64,000 nt of DNA from Pseudomonas sp. AB6 (GTDB taxonomy: Bacteria; Pseudomonadota; Gammaproteobacteria; Pseudomonadales; Pseudomonadaceae), in assembly GCF_034314105.1 (NCBI RefSeq), contig NZ_JAVIWJ010000001.1:1179501-1243500 (forward strand), given 5' to 3'. The notes under the pieces are model-generated. The model was not told the origin of the DNA. It did no database searches and saw only the letters and a program-made list of their open reading frames with translations. This document shows positions 1 to 7,506 of the stretch, one piece after another (position 1 is the first letter of the stretch; every line of letters starts with the position of its first letter). A program made the translations under genes and the position numbers.

Positions 1-435
1 ATCCAGCGCTTGCAGACTTTTAGTACTCATTCCGCATGCAGCGTCACCCAAATGGGGGTTGCCGCTTATCTTGAAAATGGTGGTTATGACCGCCATCTAC
101 GCTTCATTCGACTTGAATATCGAAAAAATCTGAGTGCTTTCCAGCTGGCAGTGCAGCAGTACTTCCCGGAAGGGACGCAAATGAGTCGTCCAACGGGTGG
201 ATTTATCCTGTGGGTGAGTTTGCCCGGACGCGTTAATACTCAGGAACTGCATGTGCGCGCGCTTGAACAGGGGATTAGCATCGCTCCGGGCTTGATTTTC
301 AGCAATACAGAGCAATTCAATCATTGCATTCGACTTAACTGTGGTGTTCCTTGGAACCGGGAGGCCGAGCGCGCAGTCATGACATTGGGCATGCTCGCGA
401 AGCAATTGTGTCAGGAGGCGGCGTTGGCGTATTAG
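1..435 (+). CDS. PLP-dependent aminotransferase, MocR/GntR type (C-terminal part)
   Basis: The reading frame is open from base 1 to a TAG at 433-435, so only the last 144 residues are in the window and the true start lies upstream. The fragment has the small-domain pattern of class I/II aminotransferases fused to GntR regulators: a TGGFILWVSLP segment, then APGLIFS, then a late RLNCGVPW segment where the substrate-carboxylate arginine sits. Such MocR-type proteins use pyridoxal phosphate as a ligand for regulation. The DNA-binding domain and the PLP lysine are not visible, so a free-standing aminotransferase cannot be excluded. Confidence 0.75.
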   Translation: MQRLQTFSTHSACSVTQMGVAAYLENGGYDRHLRFIRLEYRKNLSAFQLAVQQYFPEGTQMSRPTGGFILWVSLPGRVNTQELHVRALEQGISIAPGLIFSNTEQFNHCIRLNCGVPWNREAERAVMTLGMLAKQLCQEAALAY

Positions 436-565
436 GGTTTTCAGTGTCTAAAACGATTCTTATCAACTGTTTTTTTTCTGTGGCTAGATGAGTCGGATGC
501 TTGTCACAGATCGGCCAACAGGTGAGCATGTGTCCTCCGCCTCGGTGTTAACTTTCGCCTCTATT

Positions 566-1246
566 ATGAATAATTTTTCTCGGTCTATTGGGTTACTGCT
601 GATTACGCTGCTAAGCGCGTGTGATGCTGACAAATCGCCGACGCCTCATGCACCGACACCTAAGGTTTCGATCGAATCTCCTTCGGTTGAAACAAAAACC
701 GCTGGGCAGTCTGACGTTAACTCGTCCCAGTCAGGGGTGAAGCCATCGGCGCCATTGATAGTTAATGCTCCCGCTAAGCCGTTTAAGCAGGTGGCGAGAG
801 AGCCCGAGCATGTATTGGCACCTAATGTGGTGGTGGTGCCTGTGGTTGCTCATTCGTCGTCAGTTAAAAAGCCAGCTATCTTCAAAACGAACATCAGCGC
901 AGCGTCGAGCAATTCCAAGTCTGAGGCCGCTGCCAAAGCGCGCGTACAGATCGCCGGCAAGACCAAGCCGTCCAGTAAGGTGGTACAGCAAACGCGTCTG
1001 GACAAACCGATTCTAGATTTGACACTCCCTAGCGAAATGGTCGACCAACTGCATCCTGTTGGGAAAGTTCAGCCCATCATTCATAAAGCGGTCTTGCCGC
1101 CGATGTTCAGCGAGAAGAAGTCCACTAAAGACAGTCCGTTTCAGCTAAACGGCCGTTTGCTGAGCAATCAAATGCAGTTGCAGCTTCGTGACGAGAGTCA
1201 TCGGGAGGTCGAGGGTGCAGCCCTGGATTTCGAGTTCAAACAATAA
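566..1246 (+). CDS. Putative lipoprotein of unknown function
   Basis: The frame is open from 488, but ATG 566 is preferred because it puts a lipoprotein signal at the N terminus: MNNFSRSIGLLLITLLSAC, a hydrophobic run ending in the lipobox LSAC. The mature part, about 205 residues, is rich in Pro, Ser, Lys and Val with no recognisable domain, so it looks like a flexible periplasmic or envelope tether. Its C-terminal 40 residues (RLLSNQMQLQLRDE) are more ordered in composition. There is no clear Shine-Dalgarno before either start. I do not recognise a family; the lipoprotein call rests on the signal alone. Confidence 0.6.
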   Translation: MNNFSRSIGLLLITLLSACDADKSPTPHAPTPKVSIESPSVETKTAGQSDVNSSQSGVKPSAPLIVNAPAKPFKQVAREPEHVLAPNVVVVPVVAHSSSVKKPAIFKTNISAASSNSKSEAAAKARVQIAGKTKPSSKVVQQTRLDKPILDLTLPSEMVDQLHPVGKVQPIIHKAVLPPMFSEKKSTKDSPFQLNGRLLSNQMQLQLRDESHREVEGAALDFEFKQ

Positions 1247-1347
1247 CGTGCGCAGGGGGCCATGAACGTCGTGTTTTCAAACGGTTGTTTTAGCGGGTAC
1301 TATCACCTTCGATTAGACCACTGCTTTCCTGCGTGAGAATACCGGTT

Positions 1348-1605
1348 ATGGACTGTCGTCCAAATTGTGGCGCGTGCTGCATCGCTCCCTCCATCAGTTC
1401 GCCTATTCCCGGCATGCCAAATGGCAAGGCCGCTGGAGAACGCTGCCTGCACCTTTCTGTCGAATCGTTGTGTGCTCTATTCGGCACGCCAGAGCGTCCG
1501 GCGGTTTGCATTTCTTTTTCGGCTGATGAGGAAGTCTGTGGCACCAGCCAGTCCGATGCGATTCGCCTGATTGACTGGTGGGAGCAAGCAACCTCGACCG
1601 CATAA
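1348..1605 (+). CDS. YkgJ-type cysteine cluster protein
   Basis: An 85-residue protein starting MDCRPNCGACCIAPSISS. The CxxxCxxCC cluster at the N terminus, with further cysteines at CLH, CALF, CISF and VCG, is the signature of the YkgJ / UPF0153 family, thought to bind zinc or an Fe-S cluster; no reaction is established. A GTG at 1333 would add five residues, but family members begin at the MDC/MEC methionine and a weak GAGAA lies just upstream of 1348. It is full length for the short subfamily. No neighbour suggests its role. Confidence 0.8.
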   Translation: MDCRPNCGACCIAPSISSPIPGMPNGKAAGERCLHLSVESLCALFGTPERPAVCISFSADEEVCGTSQSDAIRLIDWWEQATSTA

Positions 1606-1686
1606 TCAGATGAGCATGTAGGGATAGTGGGCAACCAGATTTACCGCAACCGATTTACCAGAACTTTGCCAAAAAGGAATATAACA

Positions 1687-2292
1687 ATGGGTTCGCTGTA
1701 TCGGATGGCTGTTGTAGGTGGTTTGACTGCGTTGATGGCCGTTGCTGCTCAGGCTGATAATTGGAAGGTCGCCAAGGATGAGGGAGGTATAAAGGTCTCT
1801 CTGAGCGAGGTAGCAGGCTCGCAGTACAAGGCTTATCGCGGGGTCACCACGATCAAGGCGAGCGTGACACAGCTGCGCAAGCTACAGGAAGACGTGGTGG
1901 GCGCCTGCGCCTGGATCCATGAATGCAAGACGCAGAAAGTGCTGAAATTCGACGGTGGAAAGGTGTGGACTTACACCCAGTTCAATACGCCTTGGCCAGT
2001 GACCCCGCGTGATTCGGTGCTGATGGTTACCACGGAGGAGGGGGCTGACGGCTCGCTGACCCGCAAGCTCGAGGGCGTCCCGACCTACGTCCCGGAAGAA
2101 AAGGGATTTGTGCGGGTCGCACAAGTAGAGGGATTCTGGAAGTTCGTGCCCAAGGGCCCCGATCAGACTGAAGTGATCTATCAAGTTCACACCGAGCCAG
2201 GTGGTAGCGTGCCATCGTGGCTAGCAAACAAGTTTGTCGTCGATGCGCCGTTCAATACGTTAAAGGCGTTGAGGGAGCGGGCCGAGAAGTAA
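1687..2292 (+). CDS. START-domain lipid-binding periplasmic protein
   Basis: A 201-residue protein. ATG 1687 is chosen over the in-frame 1627 because AAAGGAAT lies 7-14 bases upstream and a signal peptide then starts at once (MGSLYRMAVVGGLTALMAVAAQA, cut after AQA). The mature part reads as a single START/Bet v1-like fold: VAKDEGGIKVSLSEV, TPWPVTPRDSVLM, then VEGFWKFVPKGPDQTEVIYQVHTEPGG and a final helix. START domains bind lipids or hydrophobic ligands; the ligand is unknown here. It converges on gltA, and the two share the terminator that follows. Confidence 0.8.
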   Translation: MGSLYRMAVVGGLTALMAVAAQADNWKVAKDEGGIKVSLSEVAGSQYKAYRGVTTIKASVTQLRKLQEDVVGACAWIHECKTQKVLKFDGGKVWTYTQFNTPWPVTPRDSVLMVTTEEGADGSLTRKLEGVPTYVPEEKGFVRVAQVEGFWKFVPKGPDQTEVIYQVHTEPGGSVPSWLANKFVVDAPFNTLKALRERAEK

Positions 2293-2312
2293 TAGTCCCG
2301 CAATTTCAGCAT

Positions 2313-2343
2313 AAAAAGGGCTGCCAATGGCAGCCCTTTTTTT
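2313..2343. terminator. Bidirectional rho-independent terminator (START gene / gltA)
   Basis: AAAAAGGGCTGCC, loop AAT, then GGCAGCCCTTTTTTT: a ten-plus base-pair stem with A-tract before and T-tract after, so it can end both convergent transcripts. Confidence 0.9.
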
Positions 2344-2364
2344 CTTCGGGTTTAAGGCCGAAGC

Positions 2365-3654
2365 TTACTTGCGGTCTTCGAGTGGCACGATGTCGCGCGA
2401 CACGTAACCGGTGTACAGCTGGCGAGGGCGGCCAATCTTGTACGGGCTTGAAAGCATTTCTTTCCAGTGCGAGATCCAGCCGACAGTCCGCGCCAAGGCG
2501 AAGATTACGGTGAACATGCTAGTCGGAATGCCAATCGCTTTGAGGATTATGCCCGAATAAAAGTCGACGTTCGGGTAAAGCGAGCGTTCGATGAAGTATG
2601 GGTCAGTCAGCGCAATTTCTTCGAGACGCATGGCCAGTTCCAGCTGTGGATCATTTGTGATGCCCAGCTCTCTCAGCACTTCGTCACAGGTTTGCTTCAT
2701 CACGGTGGCGCGCGGATCGCGGTTTTTGTAAACGCGGTGACCGAAGCCCATCAGCTTGAACGGGTCGTTCTTATCCTTCGCCTTGGCAATGAAAGCGTCA
2801 ATGTTTGATACATCGCCAATTTCATCCAGCATCGCTAGTACTGCTTCGTTCGCACCGCCGTGTGCCGGCCCCCAGAGTGCAGCGATACCTGCGGCAATAC
2901 AGGCAAACGGATTCGCACCCGATGAGCCGGCCATGCGCACGGTTGAGGTCGATGCATTCTGCTCGTGATCCGCGTGCAGGATAAAGATCTTATCCATAGC
3001 CTTCGCCAGCACTGGGCTGATCGGCTTGATCTCGCACGGCGTGTTGAACATCATGTGTAAGAAGTTTTCAGCGTAGTTCAGGTCGTTACGCGGGTACATC
3101 ATGGGTTGGCCCATGGAGTACTTGTAGACCATTGCTGCCAGGGTAGGCATCTTGGCAACCAGGCGAATCGCGGAAATTTCGCGATGCTGTGGGTTATTGA
3201 TGTCCAGAGAGTCGTGATAAAACGCCGACAAGGCACCTACCACGCCGCACATCACCGCCATTGGGTGCGCGTCGCGACGGAAGCCGTTGAAGAACGTCTT
3301 CAGCTGTTCGTGCACCATCGTGTGGTTCTTGACGATGACGACGAATTGAGCTTTTTGCTCGGAAGTCGGCAGTTCGCCATTGAGCAGTAGGTAGCAGGTT
3401 TCCAGATAGTCCGATTGTTCGGCCAACTGTTCGATGGGATAGCCGCGGTGCAGCAGAATGCCGTTGTCGCCGTCGATATACGTGATCTTCGACTCGCAAG
3501 AGGCGGTCGACATGAAACCAGGGTCGAATGTGAAGCGGCCGGTGGCGGTCAGACCGCGTACGTCGATTACATCGGGACCAACGGTGCCGGTCAGAATCGG
3601 CAGCTCGACGGGGGCTGCGCCCTCGATGATCAACTGCGCTTTTTTGTCAGCCAT
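2365..3654 (-). CDS. gltA: Citrate synthase (type II)
   Basis: The 429-residue enzyme condenses acetyl-CoA and oxaloacetate to citrate, the entry step of the TCA cycle, in the cytoplasm. The catalytic motifs of the Gram-negative hexameric type are present: [15 protein letters not shown] and [15 protein letters not shown] (the two active-site histidines), and a C-terminal region ending in [16 protein letters not shown]. Length matches the E. coli enzyme (427). Start ATG 3654 has an AGGAGG on the minus strand six bases upstream. It is transcribed away from sdhC, with its own sigma-70 promoter in the gap. Type II enzymes are usually inhibited by NADH; that is family knowledge, not read here. Confidence 0.98.
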   Translation of the reverse strand: MADKKAQLIIEGAAPVELPILTGTVGPDVIDVRGLTATGRFTFDPGFMSTASCESKITYIDGDNGILLHRGYPIEQLAEQSDYLETCYLLLNGELPTSEQKAQFVVIVKNHTMVHEQLKTFFNGFRRDAHPMAVMCGVVGALSAFYHDSLDINNPQHREISAIRLVAKMPTLAAMVYKYSMGQPMMYPRNDLNYAENFLHMMFNTPCEIKPISPVLAKAMDKIFILHADHEQNASTSTVRMAGSSGANPFACIAAGIAALWGPAHGGANEAVLAMLDEIGDVSNIDAFIAKAKDKNDPFKLMGFGHRVYKNRDPRATVMKQTCDEVLRELGITNDPQLELAMRLEEIALTDPYFIERSLYPNVDFYSGIILKAIGIPTSMFTVIFALARTVGWISHWKEMLSSPYKIGRPRQLYTGYVSRDIVPLEDRK

Positions 3655-3712
3655 GTGGCCTCCTATTTATGCTTCAAATCATCAGACAAACCCCCCACGC
3701 AGGGCCCGCACC

Positions 3713-3740
3713 ACTATAGTGAGATAAATTCTAAAGTCAA
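3713..3740 (-). promoter_or_regulatory. Sigma-70 promoter of gltA
   Basis: On the minus strand TTGACT (3740-3735) and TATAGT (3718-3713) are separated by 16 bases. This places the start near 3706, about 50 bases before the gltA codon. Confidence 0.75.
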
Positions 3741-3855
3741 TTTGCCTAAAGTCTTGCAGCAGTGGGCTCTTAGCGTGACTGTTGGCTGCATTTTTCCACC
3801 GTTTACGCCTTTTATTTCATGGGCGCAATTGCCTATTAGAGGGAGGGTCTGCGCG

Positions 3856-3884
3856 TTGTCATTAGTGACCTAACTGTCTATACT
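3856..3884 (+). promoter_or_regulatory. Sigma-70 promoter of the sdh-suc operon
   Basis: TTGTCA (3856-3861), 17-base spacer, TATACT (3879-3884). The predicted start near 3891 leaves a leader of about 110-125 bases before sdhC. The rest of the 362-base gltA-sdhC gap shows no gene. Confidence 0.75.
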
Positions 3885-4016
3885 CGACGTCCGACCGCCA
3901 GGGGCTTTTGGCCTTGTTTCAAGGGGTCGTCACTCCCTGGGCGTGGGTACCTGACCAGTGCACTTCCCAACAACTTTGCCCTGATTGTTAGGGGCTCTTC
4001 AGTGTGAAAAAAAGCC

Positions 4017-4391
4017 GTGAATAGCCAACGACCTGTAAACCTCGACCTAAGGACCATCAAACTCCCAGTCACTGCTTACACGTCCATTCTTCATCGTATC
4101 TCCGGAATCATCCTGTTTGTCGGCCTTGCCATCATGCTTTATGCATTAAGCAAGTCGCTCGGTTCCGAGGAAGGTTTCGGCGAAGTGAAGGCGTGTTTGA
4201 CCAGCGTGCTAGCCAAGCTAGTGATTTGGGGTCTCTTGTCCGCCTTGCTGTATCACTTGGTGGCAGGTATTCGCCACTTGATCATGGACATGGGCATCGG
4301 TGAATCGCTGGAAGGCGGCAAACTGGGCTCGAAAATCGTTCTCGCCGTATCCGTGGTGTTGATCGTTCTGGCAGGAGTATGGATATGGTAA
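4017..4391 (+). CDS. sdhC: Succinate dehydrogenase cytochrome b556 subunit
   Basis: A 124-residue integral membrane subunit of complex II with three hydrophobic segments (about 28-50, 65-85, 103-124). It carries the family signature RPVNLDL...LHRISG and the haem-ligand region LLYHLVAGIRHLIMDMG. With SdhD it anchors SdhAB and reduces ubiquinone. The GTG at 4017 is the only in-frame start before MNSQRPVN, but its ribosome site is odd: the good AGGGG at 3990-3994 is spaced for the GTG at 4004, which opens a six-codon frame ending at TAG 4022-4024. First gene of the operon; it overlaps sdhD by seven bases. Confidence 0.93.
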   Translation: MNSQRPVNLDLRTIKLPVTAYTSILHRISGIILFVGLAIMLYALSKSLGSEEGFGEVKACLTSVLAKLVIWGLLSALLYHLVAGIRHLIMDMGIGESLEGGKLGSKIVLAVSVVLIVLAGVWIW

Positions 4392-4753
4392 CCAACGTCA
4401 CTAACCTGTCGCGTTCGGGCCTCTACGACTGGATGGCGCAACGCGTATCTGCGGTCGTGCTCGCGGCTTATTTCATATTCCTGATCGGATACATCGTCGC
4501 ACACCCAGGCCTGGGCTTTGCCCAATGGCATGAGCTGTTCGCGAACAGCTGGATGCGTATCTTCAGTCTGCTGGCGCTTGTCGCACTGGGCGCTCATGCC
4601 TGGGTTGGCATGTGGACCATCGCGACTGACTACCTGACGTCGATGGCGCTGGGCAAGTCTGCGACTGCAATACGTTTCCTTTTCCAAGCAGTATGCGGCA
4701 TCGCCATGTTCGCTTACTTCGTCTGGGGTGTGCAGATTCTTTGGGGTATCTGA
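4385..4753 (+). CDS. sdhD: Succinate dehydrogenase membrane anchor subunit
   Basis: A 122-residue second membrane anchor of complex II. Three transmembrane helices are visible (about 19-40, 57-80, 95-118). The SdhD-type motif ALGAHAWVGMWTIATDY contains the His and Asp-Tyr expected near the quinone and haem b sites. ATG 4385 is preferred over the in-frame ATG 4379 because AGGAG at 4373-4377 is seven bases from 4385 but only one from 4379. Its start lies inside the end of sdhC, suggesting translational coupling. Confidence 0.93.
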   Translation: MVTNVTNLSRSGLYDWMAQRVSAVVLAAYFIFLIGYIVAHPGLGFAQWHELFANSWMRIFSLLALVALGAHAWVGMWTIATDYLTSMALGKSATAIRFLFQAVCGIAMFAYFVWGVQILWGI

Positions 4754-4756
4754 TTC

Positions 4757-6529
4757 ATGGCTAACATTAATACGCTTTCTTTTGACGCCATCATTATTGG
4801 TGGTGGCGGTGCCGGCATGCGCGCTGCGTTGCAGTTGGCCCAAGGTGGTCACAAGACTGCTGTAGTGACCAAGGTGTTTCCGACTCGCTCCCATACCGTT
4901 TCTGCACAGGGCGGCATCACTTGCGCCATCGCTTCGGCAGATCCAAACGATGACTGGCGCTGGCACATGTACGATACCGTCAAAGGCTCCGATTATATCG
5001 GTGACCAGGACGCTATCGAATACATGTGCTCCGTAGGCCCGGAAGCCGTGTTCGAACTCGAGCACATGGGTTTGCCGTTCTCCCGCACTGAGCAGGGCCG
5101 TATTTATCAGCGTCCCTTCGGTGGCCAGTCGAAAGACTTCGGCAAGGGCGGGCAGGCTGCACGTACTTGCGCAGCAGCCGACCGCACTGGTCACGCGCTG
5201 TTGCACACCTTGTACCAGGCCAACTTGAAGGCCGGTACCGTATTCCTCAACGAATACTATGGTGTTGATCTGGTGAAGAACCAGGATGGCGCTTTTGTCG
5301 GCATCATTGCCATCTGCATCGAAACCGGTGAAACCTCATATATCCGTGCGAACGCGACTGTATTGGCCACTGGCGGCGCGGGCCGTATCTATTCGTCGAC
5401 TACCAATGCCTTGATCAATACCGGTGACGGTATCGGTATGGCGTTGCGAGCGGGCGTGCCGGTTCAAGATATTGAAATGTGGCAGTTCCATCCAACCGGT
5501 ATCGCCGGTGCAGGTGTACTGGTTACTGAAGGCTGTCGTGGTGAAGGCGGTTACCTGATCAACAAGCATGGTGAGCGTTTCATGGAGCGTTACGCTCCGA
5601 ACGCCAAAGACCTTGCGGGTCGTGATGTGGTAGCACGCTCAATGGTTAAGGAGATCATCGCCGGCAACGGTTGTGGTCCGGATGGCGACCACGTAATGCT
5701 CAAGCTTGATCACTTGGGTGAGGAAGTGCTGCACAGTCGTCTGCCAGGGATCATGGAGCTGTCCAAGACCTTCGCTCACGTCGATCCTGCGGTTGCTCCA
5801 ATCCCGGTAGTGCCAACTTGCCACTATATGATGGGCGGCGTTCCGACCAACATTCATGGTCAGGCGATTACCCAGAATGCTGAAGGCGTGGATCAGATCA
5901 TTCCCGGTCTGTTCGCAGTGGGCGAAGTGGCCTGCGTATCGGTCCACGGTGCTAACCGTCTGGGCGGCAACTCGTTGCTCGACCTGGTGGTCTTTGGTCG
6001 CGCTGCCGGTATCCACCTGGAACAAAGCCTGCGTGAAGGCGTTGACTACCGTCGCGCGTCTGAGACCGACATCGACTTCGCCCTCGAGCGCCTTGCTGGC
6101 TTGAACGAGCGTACCACCGGCGAAGATGTCGCTTCGCTGCGCAAAGAGCTGCAAAGCTGCATGCAGAACTACTTCGGTGTATTTCGTACCGGCGAATATA
6201 TGCAGAAAGGTATTACTCAATTGGCGGATCTGCGTACGCGCATCGCCAACGTCAAGATCAACGACAAGAGCCAGGCGTTTAACACGGCCCGTATCGAAGC
6301 TCTGGAATTGCAAAACCTGCTGGAAGTGGCGGAAGCCACTGCGATCGCCGCAGAAGTGCGTAAAGAGTCACGCGGCGCTCATGCCCGTGAAGACTTTGAA
6401 GAGCGCGACGACGTGAATTGGCTATGCCACTCCCTGTTTTTCCCGAGCGACAAGCGCGTAACCAAACGTGCCGTAAACTTCTCGCCGAAAACCGTTCCGA
6501 CTTTCGAACCCATGATCCGTACTTATTAA
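4757..6529 (+). CDS. sdhA: Succinate dehydrogenase flavoprotein subunit
   Basis: The 590-residue catalytic subunit oxidises succinate to fumarate on the cytoplasmic face of complex II. Visible motifs: the dinucleotide fold [16 protein letters not shown]; the covalent-FAD histidine in [10 protein letters not shown]; the substrate loop [21 protein letters not shown]; the active-site arginine region [30 protein letters not shown]; and the C-terminal R-rich REDFEERDD. Length equals the usual 588-591. It starts three bases after sdhD and continues into sdhB. Confidence 0.98.
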   Translation: MANINTLSFDAIIIGGGGAGMRAALQLAQGGHKTAVVTKVFPTRSHTVSAQGGITCAIASADPNDDWRWHMYDTVKGSDYIGDQDAIEYMCSVGPEAVFELEHMGLPFSRTEQGRIYQRPFGGQSKDFGKGGQAARTCAAADRTGHALLHTLYQANLKAGTVFLNEYYGVDLVKNQDGAFVGIIAICIETGETSYIRANATVLATGGAGRIYSSTTNALINTGDGIGMALRAGVPVQDIEMWQFHPTGIAGAGVLVTEGCRGEGGYLINKHGERFMERYAPNAKDLAGRDVVARSMVKEIIAGNGCGPDGDHVMLKLDHLGEEVLHSRLPGIMELSKTFAHVDPAVAPIPVVPTCHYMMGGVPTNIHGQAITQNAEGVDQIIPGLFAVGEVACVSVHGANRLGGNSLLDLVVFGRAAGIHLEQSLREGVDYRRASETDIDFALERLAGLNERTTGEDVASLRKELQSCMQNYFGVFRTGEYMQKGITQLADLRTRIANVKINDKSQAFNTARIEALELQNLLEVAEATAIAAEVRKESRGAHAREDFEERDDVNWLCHSLFFPSDKRVTKRAVNFSPKTVPTFEPMIRTY

Positions 6530-6540
6530 GGGTGGCCGAT

Positions 6541-7245
6541 ATGTTGCAAGTCAGTGTTTATCGCTACAACCCCGATCAGGACGCAGCTCCGTTCATGCAG
6601 GAATTTCAGGTCAATACTAACGGTAAAGACTTGATGGTTCTGGATGTGTTGGCGCTGGTCAAAGAGCAGGACGAAGGATTCTCTTATCGTCGCTCTTGCC
6701 GTGAAGGTGTATGTGGTTCCGACGGTATGAATATCAACGGCAAAAACGGCTTGGCGTGCATCACGCCACTGTCTGCCGTGGTCAAGGGCAATAAGTTGGT
6801 GGTACGTCCACTACCTGGTTTGCCGGTTATTCGTGACCTCGTCGTTGATATGAGCATCTTCTACAAGCAATACGAGAAGGTGAAACCGTACCTGCTCAAC
6901 GATTCGCCGGCTCCGGCCATCGAGCGCCTGCAGACACCAGAAGAACGTGAAAAGATTGATGGCCTGTACGAGTGCATCCTGTGCGCTTGCTGCTCGACTT
7001 CCTGCCCGTCCTTCTGGTGGAACCCAGACAAGTTCCTCGGTCCAGCGGCACTGCTGCAAGCCTATCGTTTCTTGGCTGACAGCCGTGACACTCACACCCA
7101 GGAACGTCTGGCTTCGCTGGATGACCCGTTCAGCGTATTCCGCTGCCGCGGGATCATGAACTGCGTGAACGTGTGTCCGAAGGGCCTGAACCCTACCAAG
7201 GCTATCGGCCACATTCGCAGCATGCTGCTACAAAGCGGCGTTTAA
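6541..7245 (+). CDS. sdhB: Succinate dehydrogenase iron-sulfur subunit
   Basis: This 234-residue subunit carries electrons from SdhA flavin to the quinone site through three clusters. The [2Fe-2S] ligands are in CREGVCGSDGMNINGKNGLAC; the [4Fe-4S] and [3Fe-4S] ligands are in CILCACCSTSCPSFWWNP and CRGIMNCVNVCPKGLNP. The frame is open further upstream (6418), but ATG 6541 has AAGGGTGG at 6528-6535 and gives the standard N terminus MLQVSVYRYNP. Complex II iron subunits are classic targets of iron-sparing RNAs, and a PrrF-like RNA lies elsewhere in this window. Confidence 0.97.
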   Translation: MLQVSVYRYNPDQDAAPFMQEFQVNTNGKDLMVLDVLALVKEQDEGFSYRRSCREGVCGSDGMNINGKNGLACITPLSAVVKGNKLVVRPLPGLPVIRDLVVDMSIFYKQYEKVKPYLLNDSPAPAIERLQTPEEREKIDGLYECILCACCSTSCPSFWWNPDKFLGPAALLQAYRFLADSRDTHTQERLASLDDPFSVFRCRGIMNCVNVCPKGLNPTKAIGHIRSMLLQSGV

Positions 7246-7284
7246 TTTGTAACGTTGTACCTGTAACTGCTTTACCCGTACTAG

Positions 7285-7318
7285 CTGCGGCGCAGGCTTC
7301 AACCGGCGCCGTAGTTTT
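7285..7318 (+). terminator. Hairpin with short T-tract between sdhB and sucA
   Basis: CTGCGGCGC (7285-7293) pairs with GCGCCGTAG (7306-7314) across a 12-base loop with one G-U pair, followed by TTTT. It could be a weak terminator or attenuator inside the operon. The remainder of the 261-base gap is a leader with no recognised gene. Confidence 0.5.
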
Positions 7319-7506
7319 AACCTGAGCAGTAGCTCATGAAGCTGCGGCTCTTATTTTGAAGAAATGAGACCAGCAGGGGCATCCGGGCTGGTACCCGGAC
7401 TATCTGCGTGGACCTCGGTGGCTTGTTTTAGTCGCGACACATGGGCTTTTTCAAGCGGGCTGTAGTGTCTTCGCCGGTGGTGTCCCCTTACCGAGGGTGA
7501 CCAAGC

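Noticed and set aside
4253..5206. 317-residue antisense frame under sdhC, sdhD and sdhA
   Set aside because: Spans three real genes on the other strand and has no domain or ribosome site.
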